From Rhynchopus sp. YZ270_cl-10 (Eukaryota; Euglenozoa; Diplonemea; Diplonemida; Diplonemidae), in NCBI GenBank assembly GCA_964035575.1, contig OZ037881.1:248001-312000 (forward strand): a DNA stretch of 64,000 nt, in the 5' to 3' direction. Below the pieces are notes generated by a model. The model worked only from the letters and a program-made list of their open reading frames with translations, was not told where the DNA came from and did no database searches. Position numbers and translations under genes: made by a program. The stretch's first letter is position 1, and the number at the start of each line of letters is the position of its first letter. Of the stretch, positions 52,611 through 63,154 are shown one piece after another.

Positions 52611-52892
52611 AAAGTGTCACGTGTCGTTCCCTCACCCCTTTGTGTAGTTGTTTGACGCGTTGACGCTTTCCACACACTACCTCTCACCTGTTCGGGGTGT
52701 TGCGGAGCACGATTGGGTGAACGACGTGACACTTTCCGCCCACAAAGTAGTGTGCGTAAAAAAGTGTCACGTGTCGTTCCCTCACCCCCCTTCTTGTAGT
52801 TGTTTGATGCGTTGAAGCTTCCACACACACTAAAAATCACCTGTTGGGTGGTAGTGTTGCGGAGCACGGTTGGGTGAACGACGTGACACTTT
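52611..52892. repeat. Two tandem units with inverted ends (AAAGTGTCACGT)
   Basis: Units 52611-52735 and 52761-52892, each starting AAAGTGTCACGTGTCGTTC and ending GAACGACGTGACACTTT, so each can fold back on itself. Both are followed by CCGCYCACAAAGTAGTGTGC. Period about 150 bp. Looks like a tandem pair of small inverted-repeat elements. Confidence 0.75.
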
Positions 52893-53389
52893 CCGCTCAC
52901 AAAGTAGTGTGCGTAAAAAAAAAAAAACACAGTCTATAGTTTGTCATCCCCGAAAAAACCCTTCACAAGCTTTGAAAGAAGAACGTCCCTCAACAGAGCC
53001 GACAGTGCAACCGCCTCACCGCTTCCTCGGCAGACGCAAGGCACTGAATCAAAAACATAGGGACGTGTGTGCTTGGTCACCTTTTAACCAAAGAAACTGG
53101 TGGCGGTATGGACAAAATCACATCCCCACCCCCACATACACACACACACACACCCCGCAACAAAACAATAATACCCCGAACGATGAATGGGCCAGAGCAT
53201 ATCAAAAAAAAAAGTGGAGTAGACAGTGCACAACGCCTCTGGGCATAGGCAAGGGGATACTCCGCAGACACTTCAAAAAGAAAAGAAAATGCATCAGAAA
53301 TACAACTAATGCAAGCCACACCGGGCAATGGTCCACTCTTCGGGGAAATCCCACAACTGCTTCGCAACGTAATGACCCCTTAATACTGC
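52893..53389. other. Gene-free spacer
   Basis: Holds a repeat E copy (53012-53050, CGCCTCACCGCTTCCTCGGC) and an AC run (53128-53153). No gene. Confidence 0.45.
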
Positions 53390-55254
53390 CTATTTCCCTG
53401 ACAGCTCAAACTCGGCGATCAGGCCTTCAATCTGTATTTGAAAATTATGGAGCAATCGACGAAAACCCCCCATGATACATACCTCACCGCCAATCGAGTC
53501 GCGACGGGGTACTTGATGCTGAGAGCCCTTGAGAGAGCCTGACCGAGGGGATGATGCTTGCGAAGAGAACTGCAATGGCTCGTCTCCGAACTCGAGGTCT
53601 GTACAGAAGTGCGTTGGTGTGTGAACAAAAAAAACAACAATTGTAAGATTAACGTGTCAGACACATCTTTACCACTATCGGAATCATCCTGAGTTTGAAG
53701 TTCGGCTGTCTCTAAAGAAAGCTTTGAACTGCTAGGTCAAAAGAAAAATCGGTGGTGTTCAGCCAAGAGAAAGTTTTGAATGAATGTCTGTACACATGCC
53801 CAAGAACCTAACAAATGCATTTTGTGTGTTGAAGCACCCCATTGGAGACATACCATCATCGCCTGTGATTTCATCAAGCGCCTCGTTGATGTGCACAATC
53901 TCGCCAAGCAGCGCTGTGTACCCTGCCCCGCCGCCACCACCATCATCCTGCAAGGCTAGCTGGTCACTCTGCGGTGTTGGTGATATTACAATAGGCAGAT
54001 GGTTTGCCCTTTTTTCTTTCATTTTCCCCACAACCTCCCCCTATGGGTCACAACCCAAGAGTAAGGTAGAATCGATGTAGCTTTTTTTCTATTTTTTTTT
54101 CATACCAAAATATCTTTCTCCAGCTGCTCTAATTCCTCCTCCTTGACGTAAGGGTGAGGGGGAGACTTGACATGCATTCTGTGGTCAACATGCGCACGCA
54201 CCGGCACATCCTCATCCTCTCGACCATAGGACCGTTTCTCTTCCTCCTCTCTGTCTCTGTGTTGCTTGGACGCACCACCACTGCGTTCATAGTAATAAGA
54301 GGGGCTGATGTGGCTGCTGTTGCGGTCTTCACGTTGATCAGCTTCGTTGTCGTCACATCCTTCTGGTGCGTCTGTGGACATTTTGTGTTCCATAACACCA
54401 GAGTCTCCTACGAACGGGATTTGCCCTTCTTGCAGTGTCTTTTGAATGCGGTGAAGTGCGTCTTTGAGGACGTTTGCACGCATGAGTGCTTCGATAGAAG
54501 GGCGGATGGCTTGTTCCTTGCAGAGCATCCTGCAGAGAATTGATTTGAGTCCATCAGTGTAGTGTCCAGGTACCGGGGCCGGTTGGTCGTTCAAAATACG
54601 TTGCATGATTTCCGGTATGTTAACACCGGGGAACGCAAAGCGTTGGGTGACCAGCTCATATAGAATGCAGCCCATTGCCCAGATGTCGGATTTGTTGTTG
54701 AAGGGCCGTCCTTGGACCAGTTCTGGTGAAAAATAGTTTGGTGTTCCACACAAGGATTTTGCAATTTGATAGGTATGACGAAGCGCTGTGGCGAGACCGA
54801 AATCACCTAATTTAACAACATTTGCTCGGGTTAGAAAGACGTTTTGGGATTTGAGGTCGCGGTGGAGGATGCGGCGGGAGTGGAGGTGCTTTACTGCGAG
54901 ACAGATCTGCGCAAAGATGTAGAGGACAGCCTCCTCTGACATCGGCTCCTTCAACGAGGAGATCCGGTGGAAGAGGTCCCCCCCGTCTGCGTACTCCATC
55001 ACAATATACAACGTAGCCCCTGCAGTGACGCATTCCTCATACCGTATGATGTTTGGGTGCTGCAGGGCACTCAGGATTTTCACCTCTGAGTCCACAGAGT
55101 CGCGTTCCTGTGGGGTCATCTTCCCGATATTCATTTCCTTCGCAATAAACGGCGCCCCATCCCTTATCACCAAAATCGCCGCACCAAAACTCCCCTGCCC
55201 CACAGTACGAATCGCTTTGTACCGTGCCATCTCGTGTGGCAAACATTTCGACAT
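53390..55254 (-). CDS. NEK-family protein kinase, four exons
   Basis: Exons 55254-54106, 53968-53854, 53598-53483 and 53431-53390; 473 residues. Introns of 137, 255 and 51 nt (GTATG...AG) keep the frame. Kinase domain about 11-265: GQGSFG loop, Lys39 (FIAKEM), HRDLKSQN with Asp133, DFG Asp151, GTPNYFSPE. The HRDLKSQN and GTPNYxSPE style and the position of the domain at the N-terminus are those of NIMA-related kinases, which act in cell cycle, basal bodies and flagellar length. The tail is charged with a Tyr/Ser patch. Intron 1 starts GTATGA, so an unspliced mRNA would stop one codon after the exon, giving a kinase of 384 residues. Confidence 0.92.
53645..53669 (-). repeat. Short type-B stem-loop inside NEK intron 2
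   Basis: AAGATTAACGTGTC-AGACACATCTT; arms AAGAT/ATCTT and GTGTC/GACAC. Lacks the CTCTCG centre. Confidence 0.5.
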
Positions 55255-55734
55255 ATTTCAAGGGGAAGAGAGAGAAGAGGGAAGAAAAAAAATATAAAGG
55301 GGCTTATAATTGTAGGATATGGTCCACACTATTTGCGTTCGGTTGGCGGCATTAGTTGTAGTTGGGAAAGGGGGGGGATTAAAGTGGTGGGTGGGTCGTT
55401 GGGTGGTGGCTGAAGAGGTGGTGGTGGTGGTGAGGGGAGTGGAAAATTGAGGTTTTATAGGTGTTGTGATGCTCCTAAGCTGAGTCGCGATGGAGATGGT
55501 CTGATGAAGAGGTAAATATGGGTGCGTCTAAAAAGACAAGTTCTCAAATTCGTAGTATCTCAGAGGCCAAAAGTGGTGTCAGATGCGCACTACACTAAAC
55601 ATAAAATATGTCATCATGAAAGGAGCGCAAGGAGGGGAGGAGTATCTTTCCTTCAGCGGTAAGATCTGTGCCGCACAGTGTTCAGCAGCAAGAATCCAGA
55701 ATGAGGATTGTCAAAACAAAACAGACAAAACCAC
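55255..55734. other. Gene-free spacer
   Basis: The complement of 55256-55300 carries a 25-nt C/T tract directly before the NEK start. Beyond it GT-rich sequence with no gene. Confidence 0.45.
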
Positions 55735-56198
55735 TATCTCAGAGGGGACAAGTCGACCTCTCCCCTCGCAATGGTGGATCAAGGGGGGTGTGCGTAAAAC
55801 TCTTGTCAGATGTGTGCAAGGACGTGCAGCACTGTGGCAGCACGCTTCTCTTCTCTTCTCTTCTCTTCTCTTCTCTTCGCTGTGTCAGTTTCCTTCTGTC
55901 TTAAGTTAAAGTGAAAATCACAAGGAGGGTTTTCCTGCTTCATTGAATGGACCAATGGCTTTAACTGAATGTCATCATTTCCATTTGCGTCAGAAGCACT
56001 GTTCTCCTGCTCTGCAGCTCTCTCACAATCAGAACCTGGCCGGCTAAGACTATTGGTCAAGTCACGACGGTCCGAAAGACTGTTCATTCTTATTTGCGTT
56101 CTTTTGTTTGGTTTTGACGCAAAAGTATCTCAGAGGGGACAAGTCGACCTCTCCCCTCGCAATGGTGGATCAAGGGGGGTGTGCGTAAAACTCTTGTC
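55735..56198. repeat. 73-bp direct repeats flanking 318 bp
   Basis: 55735-55807 and 56126-56198 are identical (TATCTCAGAGGGGACAAGTC...GTGCGTAAAACTCTTGTC). Between them lie a TTCTC microsatellite (55846-55878) and a 93-codon minus-strand frame (56087-55806, MNSLSDRRDLTNSLSRPG...) with no known match, which may be chance. Long identical direct repeats suggest a recent duplication. Confidence 0.75.
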
Positions 56199-56763
56199 GA
56201 GGATATGTAACACTGCACGGGATAGGACACAAAAAATGGGTTGGGGAAGGGGTTGAGGGTTCATTTCTTAACGTATTGTGTGATGAGGAATTAAAGAACA
56301 AGGAGCCAACAACACTTGTAGCCTACGAACGATCTCCTATTATTTTACCTCTGTGGACAACTCAGGTTTGGAACCTTTGGATCGCGTGCAGTAAAATAAG
56401 AAATCGTATTGGTGGTAACAAGGCATCATTGACAAGGTAGCTATTGTCTCGCGATTTGCGAGGATGGTGTGATCGGAGCCCTTTGAAGGCAAATGGCCTG
56501 GAATACACATTGACTGAACCAACGGAAGCAGACAAGCACGTACGTTCATTTGACAATGAACTGTGCGTGTCTAACTAAAACAAAGAAAGGGGGAAAATGC
56601 GAGAGATCAAGCAGAATCAGAAGCGTTACCCTTCATCGTGGGGCAAAAGTGTACTTTACTGCACAGATCTACCCACCACGAGGATCGCTCCTGAATGCCA
56701 AGCTTCTTCTTCACCAGCGAAAGAATGGTAGTTGAAGTGCAGACATGAGTAAAGAACACTTGA
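56199..56763. other. Gene-free spacer
   Basis: No gene or repeat recognised. Confidence 0.45.
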
Positions 56764-56787
56764 AAGATGGATGTGATTGCACACATC
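56764..56787 (-). repeat. Stem-loop type B (after alcohol dehydrogenase)
   Basis: AAGATGGATGTG-ATT-GCACACATC; 126 bp past the stop of the dehydrogenase. Confidence 0.65.
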
Positions 56788-56912
56788 GTTCTTGAAGAAC
56801 GTTTCCACCTTTGGTTGGTCAACACTCACAACATGCCACCACAAAAACAAGAATAATAAATATGAAAACGAAACTACACGACACGTCGAGACCACAGACA
56901 CACCAAGAAACC

Positions 56913-57947
56913 TCACTCAAGGTCCTGAACAAGAACGTCACGGAAACGTGGCTTCCCCTGACGCACACGGTCCATGGCCTCGTTCGCCTGCGACATGGGC
57001 ATCTCGTCGACCATGGACACGACGTTGTGCTCTGCCGCAACTGTAAACATCTCACGCACCTCAGCAGGCGACGCCAGCACAGACCCGTGCAGGTGCAGCC
57101 CACGCACAATCATGTTGTACGCAGAGAACTCCTGCTTCTCAAGCGACAGCCCCACGAGGCACGCCCCACCGTCCACGTCCAGCAGGTTCAGGTACGCATC
57201 CCAGTCCAGCTTCCCCACCGTCACAAGCAGGAAGTCGAGCGACTTGGCTGCCGCCGCCATCGCCGCTGTGTCGCCGCTGTTCACAAACGCGTCTGCACCC
57301 AGCTTCCGCGCAAGCTCCTCCTTGTCAGGCGTGTGCGAAATCGCCGTCACCTTGCGCCCCATCGCCTTTGCAAACTGCACAGCCATGTGCCCAAGACCCC
57401 CGATCCCAACAACCCCGACACGCGACCCGGGCTTTGAGTAGCGCTTCAGGGGCGAGAACACCGTCACACCCGCACACATCAGCGGTGCCGCCTGTGCAGA
57501 CGGCAGCACCTCGGGCAGCGCATATGCAAACCGCGAGTCCACCACAAGCCTCTGTGCAAACCCACCGAAGCTGCGTGTCCCGCTCTCCGCATGTGTCCCA
57601 CGCAGCAGGTCCAAGCGAGAGCCACAGTACTGCTCCGTACTCCCAGCACACTGCCCGCAGTCCCCACAGCTCCCGCCCTGCCCGCCAACACCCACACGCT
57701 GTCCCACTGCCAGCTCTGCCTTGTCCCCAGCACTCACCACCTCTCCAACAATCTCGTGTCCCAACACAATAGGGCCCGGTCGTGGCAGCACAAGCGTGTC
57801 AGCAATCAGCACATCAGACGCACACACTCCGCAGTGCGTGATCTTCACCTCCACGTCGTACGGGCACAGCGAGCGTGGCTCGTACTCGAATGCCTCCACT
57901 GATGTCTTCCCAGCGTGCACAGCAAGCGCCTTTACTTGGGATGTCAT
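56913..57947 (-). CDS. Zinc-dependent alcohol dehydrogenase, YahK/CAD type
   Basis: 344 residues. Start at MTSQVKALAV in GACACAATG context, after CTTTGAAAAG. Medium-chain dehydrogenase: catalytic zinc ligands Cys42 (CGVCASD), His64 (GHE) and Cys158 (APLMCAG); structural zinc Cys94, 97, 100 and 108 (CGDCGQCAGSTEQYC); Rossmann GIGGLGHMAVQFAKAMG at about 181-197. These patterns and the length match the cinnamyl-alcohol-dehydrogenase-like branch (YahK, ADH6/7), NADPH-linked aldehyde reductases with broad substrates. Cytosolic, with no targeting peptide. GC-rich with strongly biased codons, like the peroxidases and astacin, so probably highly expressed. Such genes often pass between bacteria and protists; transfer is possible but not shown. 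Confidence 0.93.
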   Translation of the reverse strand: MTSQVKALAVHAGKTSVEAFEYEPRSLCPYDVEVKITHCGVCASDVLIADTLVLPRPGPIVLGHEIVGEVVSAGDKAELAVGQRVGVGGQGGSCGDCGQCAGSTEQYCGSRLDLLRGTHAESGTRSFGGFAQRLVVDSRFAYALPEVLPSAQAAPLMCAGVTVFSPLKRYSKPGSRVGVVGIGGLGHMAVQFAKAMGRKVTAISHTPDKEELARKLGADAFVNSGDTAAMAAAAKSLDFLLVTVGKLDWDAYLNLLDVDGGACLVGLSLEKQEFSAYNMIVRGLHLHGSVLASPAEVREMFTVAAEHNVVSMVDEMPMSQANEAMDRVRQGKPRFRDVLVQDLE

Positions 57948-58879
57948 TGTGTCTTGTCTTTTCAAAGAAAAAATAGCGGTCTAAAAATTTCCTGTCATTC
58001 AAGTGTGGTGATCATGGTGGGAGGAGAGTGTGAGTAGGAGGATCAGGGGGAGAAGGGAGGAAAGGGCATATGGAAAGATGAGATGAAAATGTGGCAAAAA
58101 AAGCTTTCTTTTTTGTTGGATCTGTTCCATCCGAAGATGTCCTTGCTTGCTTGCGAGCAATGTTATCGCAAGCAACAAAACATGAAGAAAAACGAGGGTG
58201 TGACAAATAAGGACCTGCCCTGTGTTAAAGTGAGCGAGCGAGCCATCCAGGACTGCGTGGGTGTGTGACCTGCTGTTGTTTCTGTTGCAGGACACACAGC
58301 CACTCTATTTTCCTGTGGGAACACCCACTGCTTTTCACACAGGTCGAAGGTCAGGGTGTGTGAAGGGAAAAGAATTGAAACCGACAGGAGGTGGTGGTGA
58401 CTCTGTGCATTCGAAGACACACAGGCACCTCTCTCCAACGGATAGACAACGTGGTGGCATATAGAACGGGCCAAAGTAAACAAGAAAACGGTGTCTTTGA
58501 AACAAACCAACTACACCAAGCCAAACAGAACTGTTTGGAAAAAAGGCGTGCGTGCGGGTGCATACTTCGTTGCAAACAGAAAGGTTCTGTGAGATAGTGT
58601 GTCTATGAAGCTCTTGGTGAAGGAGCCGTTATCTCTCAGCCTTCCTGTTCCCGTCCCAAGTAGCAAACGCAGAACAGGTTGGGGCAGGTGACAATCAACG
58701 TCACCTTGAAGACAAAGGTGTGTGAGAAGGGAGAAAGGGAGGACAGACAAAGCCGTCAAGTCTTAATTGTGGTGATTCCTGGATTGTATTATTCCTGTCC
58801 AACAACGTCACAAACACAGCTGGCGAGGCAAGCTGAGAAAGGTCAGTGGATGAACTAAACAAAAGCGAGAAAGGTTGTC
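57948..58879. other. Gene-free spacer
   Basis: The complement of 57990-58090 is C/T-rich and precedes the dehydrogenase start, with an AG 14 bases before the ATG. No other feature. Confidence 0.45.
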
Positions 58880-58915
58880 AGATGAATGGGCCTCACAGGC
58901 ACATGACACACACCT
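58880..58915 (-). repeat. Worn type-B stem-loop (after astacin)
   Basis: AGATGAATGGGCC-TCACA-GGCACATGACACACACCT. 363 bp past the astacin stop. Weak. From 58916 to 59277 nothing else. Confidence 0.4.
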
Positions 58916-59277
58916 CTTTCGAAAGCAGCCATGCGCAACAAGGCAAAGCTGTGTGCGTTGTGTCCTTCCTCACCTGGCACATAGAACCAACGAGGTGCCT
59001 GAGGAAGGCACACAACAGCAAACAAAACAGAATTAAAAAGCATGTGGAATGTGGAAATTGGAAATTCGAAAAGCACGTGTGCTGCAGGTGGAAGACCGAC
59101 ACCAAAATGATATCGAAAAACAGGCAATGCTAATGGGAAGCCCATCTCCTGCAGCGCAAAGGGAAAGTGGGATATGAAATATGAAATAACAAGTTGTGTT
59201 TGTGGGATCGGAGGCCACAGAAGCCGCCATTCGCAGATAGTATATTGTAAAATGATGCAGACACGTGCCCGTCATCC

Positions 59278-61752
59278 TCAGTGCGACAGGTGCTCCGCAG
59301 GCACGTACTGCTTCACACCAGTTGGCAGCGTCCACTCCAGCTTCAGGGTTGCCTTCGACACGTGTTCGAAGAAGTGGATCTCCAGGTCGTGCAGGCCTGC
59401 AGACAGCTGCAACGTCACCGACTTGGTGCGCACCCCATGCACGCCGCCGTTCTCAATCACAAGCTCGTCGTCCAGCCACAGCAGCGACCCGTCGCTCGAC
59501 TTCATGTGCAGGGTGTACTCCCCAGCAACCTCGACCCTCAGGAAGCCCTCCAACGTCGCCGCAAAGTCGTCCACCAGAGTTGCGTCAATCGCCTTCCAGT
59601 GCCTGTTCCGGAAGACCACACGGTCGGACACAACCACGTGCAGAGGGGTCAGGGCCTCAAAGTCAGGGAAGTCCTCCATGGTGCCCGCAGTCTTGTACAC
59701 AGACGTCGTCAGTCCAGGGAGGGTGGTTGGCGGGAGTGGGAGTGGGACAGGTGCGGCAGGTGCGTCCGTGGTCGGTGTGGGGGGGTTGGTTGCCGGTGGT
59801 GCGTCAGTTGCCGGTGTGTCTGTCGCAGGTGCTTTGGTCGCAGGTGCGTCCGTGGAAGGTGCGCTGGTTGCAGGTGCGTCAGTTGCTGGAGCCTTGGTTG
59901 CGGGAGCATCTGTCGCAGGTGCGTCCGTGGTCACAGGTGGTGCAGAAGGTGCAACGGTTGCAACAGACGAGGGAGGACGTGTGGTGCACGACATTTCGAA
60001 CTCGTCAAGCCAGCCGTTTCCAAAGAAAATGGCAACATCCATCCCCCCAGCACACTCAGACCTGATGCCCGCTGTCGCCACCTCGACACCGTCAATGGAC
60101 ACAGTGTACTGAGACGCAGCCCAGTCAAGGTCCATCCTCACAGCATAGAAACGCTCTGTCTCGGGGTGTGCGACCCCTGTGAGGCGCGACCCTCCGACAC
60201 CCCACTCCCCAGTCGAGTAGCGCTGCAGCACTGCACACGTCTTCGTCCCCCTCCGCAGGCGCAGCGCCGGTGTTGCCTGCGGCCCGCTCATCACAGCCAT
60301 GTGGAACGTGACTGTGTGCGGCTCGCTGTCTGCAACGTTCAGCCGTGCCTGTCCACGGTCCGCCGACCCCACGTCCCCTGCACGCATGCTCCCACCGCCA
60401 GCCACAAACAGAGACGAGTCCTCCGTCACAGGGTTCGTCCCAAACGGCCACCACGACAGCTCCCTGTCAAACGAGGTTGTGTAGTCCCTCGGGCACGTCA
60501 CCGTCCCGCTGCAGTCGACACCTGCGTACCCAGCCGCACACTGGCACGGACGGATCGCGTCCTCCACACACGTCCCGTGACCGCTGCACACGTTAGCATC
60601 GTTCGCGTCAACCCCGAAGCACACGAGGTGTGCTGTCGCCACCCGCACCGTCACCGCACACGTCGTCGCAGGGCCGTTCAACTCCGACCCGGTGAAGGTC
60701 GCACTCAGCGTGAAGGTCTGTCCCGCAAGTGCCGGCGACGGTGTGAACGTGACCCCCGTGTACGCAATGCTCCCGATGTTGCTGCCCGACGCCTTCGAGT
60801 ACGCCACCTGCCCCGCAGGTGCTGTCGTCCCCTCGTACGTCACCACAACAGACTTGGTGTCTGCGTACATCACGTTGAAGTCCATGCCCCACGGCTTCGA
60901 GTGCGGGATCACGTGCGCCTGCGTCGCGTCCACCGACCCCATGCACGTCGGCCGTGCGTACTCAGCAGAACACCCGTTGTACATGAAGTCAATTGCCTCC
61001 ACGTCCCCTGCACTCAGCCCCGCACTCTGCCCAATCGTCTCCGGTGCAATGATTGTCGGTGCCCCGTTGCTGCTGAAGGCCTCTGCGTTGTAGTGCATGA
61101 TCGACCCGTAGTCGTACGCACCCAGCGAACGGCCGTTGTACGATCCCATCTTGTTGAACTGGCTTGCGTACCCGGAAATCACGTTGTCGTAGTCCACAAT
61201 CACGTACTCGTCCCGGTCCCTCCGCGTCTGCTCGTGCATCAGCCCAAACGAGTGCCCCAGCTCGTGCACCGCCGACCCCATCGAACACCCAGGCGCAAGG
61301 TAGATTGTGTTCGGCCGTGTCGACAACGCCCCCAGCGGCGAGCTGCAGCCAATCGAGGCAACAAACTTCACGTACGGCAGCTCACAATCCGCCTCACTTG
61401 TGCACAGCGTGAACCGCAGACACGTCTTCGCCTCCCAGTTCGCCACCGCACGTGTGATGCGCACGTCGTCTGCTGACAGCGGCGTCACCCCGTCCCAGAG
61501 CGCCGCTGTGTCCACAATGTACCGCACCTGTCCCCCTGCCCAGAGCTGCGAGTGGCGAGACACCGACGACGCCGACAGCGCCTCCCCGTCCCGCCCCGCC
61601 CCACGCGGCACCTGGATGTCGCCCTCCACAAGCTCAAAGTCCTTCACACTTGCAGCCTCCCCCGACCGCACAGCTCCCGACGCAGTTGTGCAGGTGCAGG
61701 TGCCGAGCAGCAGCAGCAGCAGCTTCGGTGCAACAGCCTTTTTCGCCTGCAT
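59278..61752 (-). CDS. Secreted astacin-type metalloprotease with EGF, stalk and PA14
   Basis: 824 residues. Start at MQAKKAVAPKLLLLLLGTCT (GAGACAATG context), a signal peptide with cleavage near residue 25. A short propeptide holds EGDI (43-46), like the aspartate-switch motif of astacins. Protease domain about 70-262: zinc site HELGHSFGLMHE with His163, 167, 173 and Glu164; Met-turn SIMHY with Tyr221. Then a beta-sandwich-like region, an EGF module (CSGHGTCVEDAIRPCQCAAG), another sandwich, a Thr/Ala/Pro stalk of TDAPATKAPATDAPATSAPS type (about 595-660), and a PA14-like carbohydrate-binding domain at the end (GEYTLHMKSSDGSLLWLDDE). An extracellular protease, perhaps for prey or matrix. Single exon, biased codons. 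Confidence 0.93.
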   Translation of the reverse strand: MQAKKAVAPKLLLLLLGTCTCTTASGAVRSGEAASVKDFELVEGDIQVPRGAGRDGEALSASSVSRHSQLWAGGQVRYIVDTAALWDGVTPLSADDVRITRAVANWEAKTCLRFTLCTSEADCELPYVKFVASIGCSSPLGALSTRPNTIYLAPGCSMGSAVHELGHSFGLMHEQTRRDRDEYVIVDYDNVISGYASQFNKMGSYNGRSLGAYDYGSIMHYNAEAFSSNGAPTIIAPETIGQSAGLSAGDVEAIDFMYNGCSAEYARPTCMGSVDATQAHVIPHSKPWGMDFNVMYADTKSVVVTYEGTTAPAGQVAYSKASGSNIGSIAYTGVTFTPSPALAGQTFTLSATFTGSELNGPATTCAVTVRVATAHLVCFGVDANDANVCSGHGTCVEDAIRPCQCAAGYAGVDCSGTVTCPRDYTTSFDRELSWWPFGTNPVTEDSSLFVAGGGSMRAGDVGSADRGQARLNVADSEPHTVTFHMAVMSGPQATPALRLRRGTKTCAVLQRYSTGEWGVGGSRLTGVAHPETERFYAVRMDLDWAASQYTVSIDGVEVATAGIRSECAGGMDVAIFFGNGWLDEFEMSCTTRPPSSVATVAPSAPPVTTDAPATDAPATKAPATDAPATSAPSTDAPATKAPATDTPATDAPPATNPPTPTTDAPAAPVPLPLPPTTLPGLTTSVYKTAGTMEDFPDFEALTPLHVVVSDRVVFRNRHWKAIDATLVDDFAATLEGFLRVEVAGEYTLHMKSSDGSLLWLDDELVIENGGVHGVRTKSVTLQLSAGLHDLEIHFFEHVSKATLKLEWTLPTGVKQYVPAEHLSH

Positions 61753-62450
61753 TGTCTCGCTCACGCTGCGGCTCTTGTGTGTGCGTGTGGCGGTCTGTGT
61801 GTCTTTGTTTGTGTGTTGAAAACAAGGCTCTCTTTTATGTTTCTGGATATACCCTGTGGTGTGTGTGGTGTGGTTTGGTGTGGGATGTGCAACGGAGACT
61901 TGGGAAGGAAGAATGAGAGGGAAGTACACTGAAAAGCGTGACACAGTATTGTGGTGTGTGTGGTGTGGTCAGCGCAAGTAGGACACAAAGTGTCCCAGGT
62001 TCGTAGTCGCAGGCATTCGTCAAAGCCATTCGGAAGAGGGAGACTGCTGATAGATCATCATGCCACAGAGGGAGAGTGTCTTCTCTTCCCTTTGCCTTCG
62101 TGTCCATTTCCATGTCAGACGTAGCCAAAATTGTTTCTCAACATTCCCGCAAAGGAGTCCGTTTAAAGACACGCATGAATAATAGTGGTATCATCATATG
62201 TCTGTTGCGAAGGAGTGCAGACCTGCATGCATATGTCCATCTCCGCCTACTGGTTCACACCTTTCGGCACAGTGCAGCCCCAGGTGCAGTGAGTGGACGT
62301 GGTGTTCTCCTTAACCTAAGCCTCGCGACGTTTGATCGTTGTATTGCATAAAGGGTCGTAATCAAAATATGTTCTATCTTTTTGGTGTTACCTTGGCACA
62401 CTTTGTTTTGGGAGAGGGAATGAAGGGTGAGAAACAAACGTTGGTACGGT
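61753..62450. other. Gene-free spacer
   Basis: Direct GTGTGGTGTG-type repeats (61860-61972). The complement has CTCTCATTCTTCCTTCCCAAG (61896-61916) and ACACACCACAG, both possible acceptors for the astacin transcript. Confidence 0.4.
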
Positions 62451-62476
62451 GACAAGCCCTCTGTGCTTAGCCACCT
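62451..62476 (-). repeat. Partial type-A stem-loop
   Basis: GACAAGCCC-TCTGT-GCTTAGCCACCT; the right half of type A. Upstream of astacin. Confidence 0.45.
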
Positions 62477-62764
62477 AAACAAAGCGAGGCAGGGTGCGTA
62501 ACGCCTCTTGCGGGCGCAGCACACTGCGGAAAGAACTAAAAAAGAATTCGGAGGGGTAAAGCGGGGACAGCATTGCAGCCGTCGCCCTACCCTACCTCCA
62601 CCTCCACACACTTTCATCTCACACATTCACGGGGTTGCGTTTTCCTATCTTATTTTTTCCCATCAAAACCAATCAGCTGCCCCGTGTCTACAGTACGGCA
62701 TTTGCATAGCGTAGCATAGGCATGGGGGCTGCGTCAGAGTCCGTTACTCACAATAAAAATATAC

Positions 62765-63154
62765 ATGGAAACAAGAAAACGCAACCGTAGAGAGCGGGAG
62801 TCATTTGTATTTATGAAGCGCACTGTGCAAAGGAGGGAAGTGGGGAAAGGGGAAAGGGGGCGAGAGAGCAGGGGAGGTGAGGTGCGTTATGACCCCCAGA
62901 ATCAGGAAAAAGACAGCAGTACTGTTTCTAGCTTTGCGCTTCTCCGCCGCAATACTCATCCCCCTGTAGAGGGGAGAGAGCGCGCTACAGAAAACGGAGC
63001 TATCAGGAATGTGACGTCTTCGGGATCTGGAGGGGCATTGGCAGGAACGGGGGAAGTATTTCAGACTCTGTTTGGGAGGTTTGTGACAACAGATGTATTC
63101 CTTTCTGCTGTGGCCTCTCTACAGTCTTCAAATACCAATAAAACGAAACGTTGA
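62765..63154 (+). CDS. Plus-strand frame of 129 codons (doubtful)
   Basis: Arg/Glu/Gly-rich first half from a purine-rich stretch, then SSGSGGALAGTGEVFQTLFG and a hydrophobic end. No domain. Purine-rich DNA opens frames easily and every firm gene is on the other strand, so it is more likely chance. It ends at the base before a type-B hairpin. Confidence 0.15.
   Translation: METRKRNRRERESFVFMKRTVQRREVGKGERGRESRGGEVRYDPQNQEKDSSTVSSFALLRRNTHPPVEGRERATENGAIRNVTSSGSGGALAGTGEVFQTLFGRFVTTDVFLSAVASLQSSNTNKTKR

Noticed and set aside
59281-61476. 731-codon plus-strand frame over the astacin gene
   Set aside because: Arg/His/Cys-rich shadow frame of a codon-biased gene.
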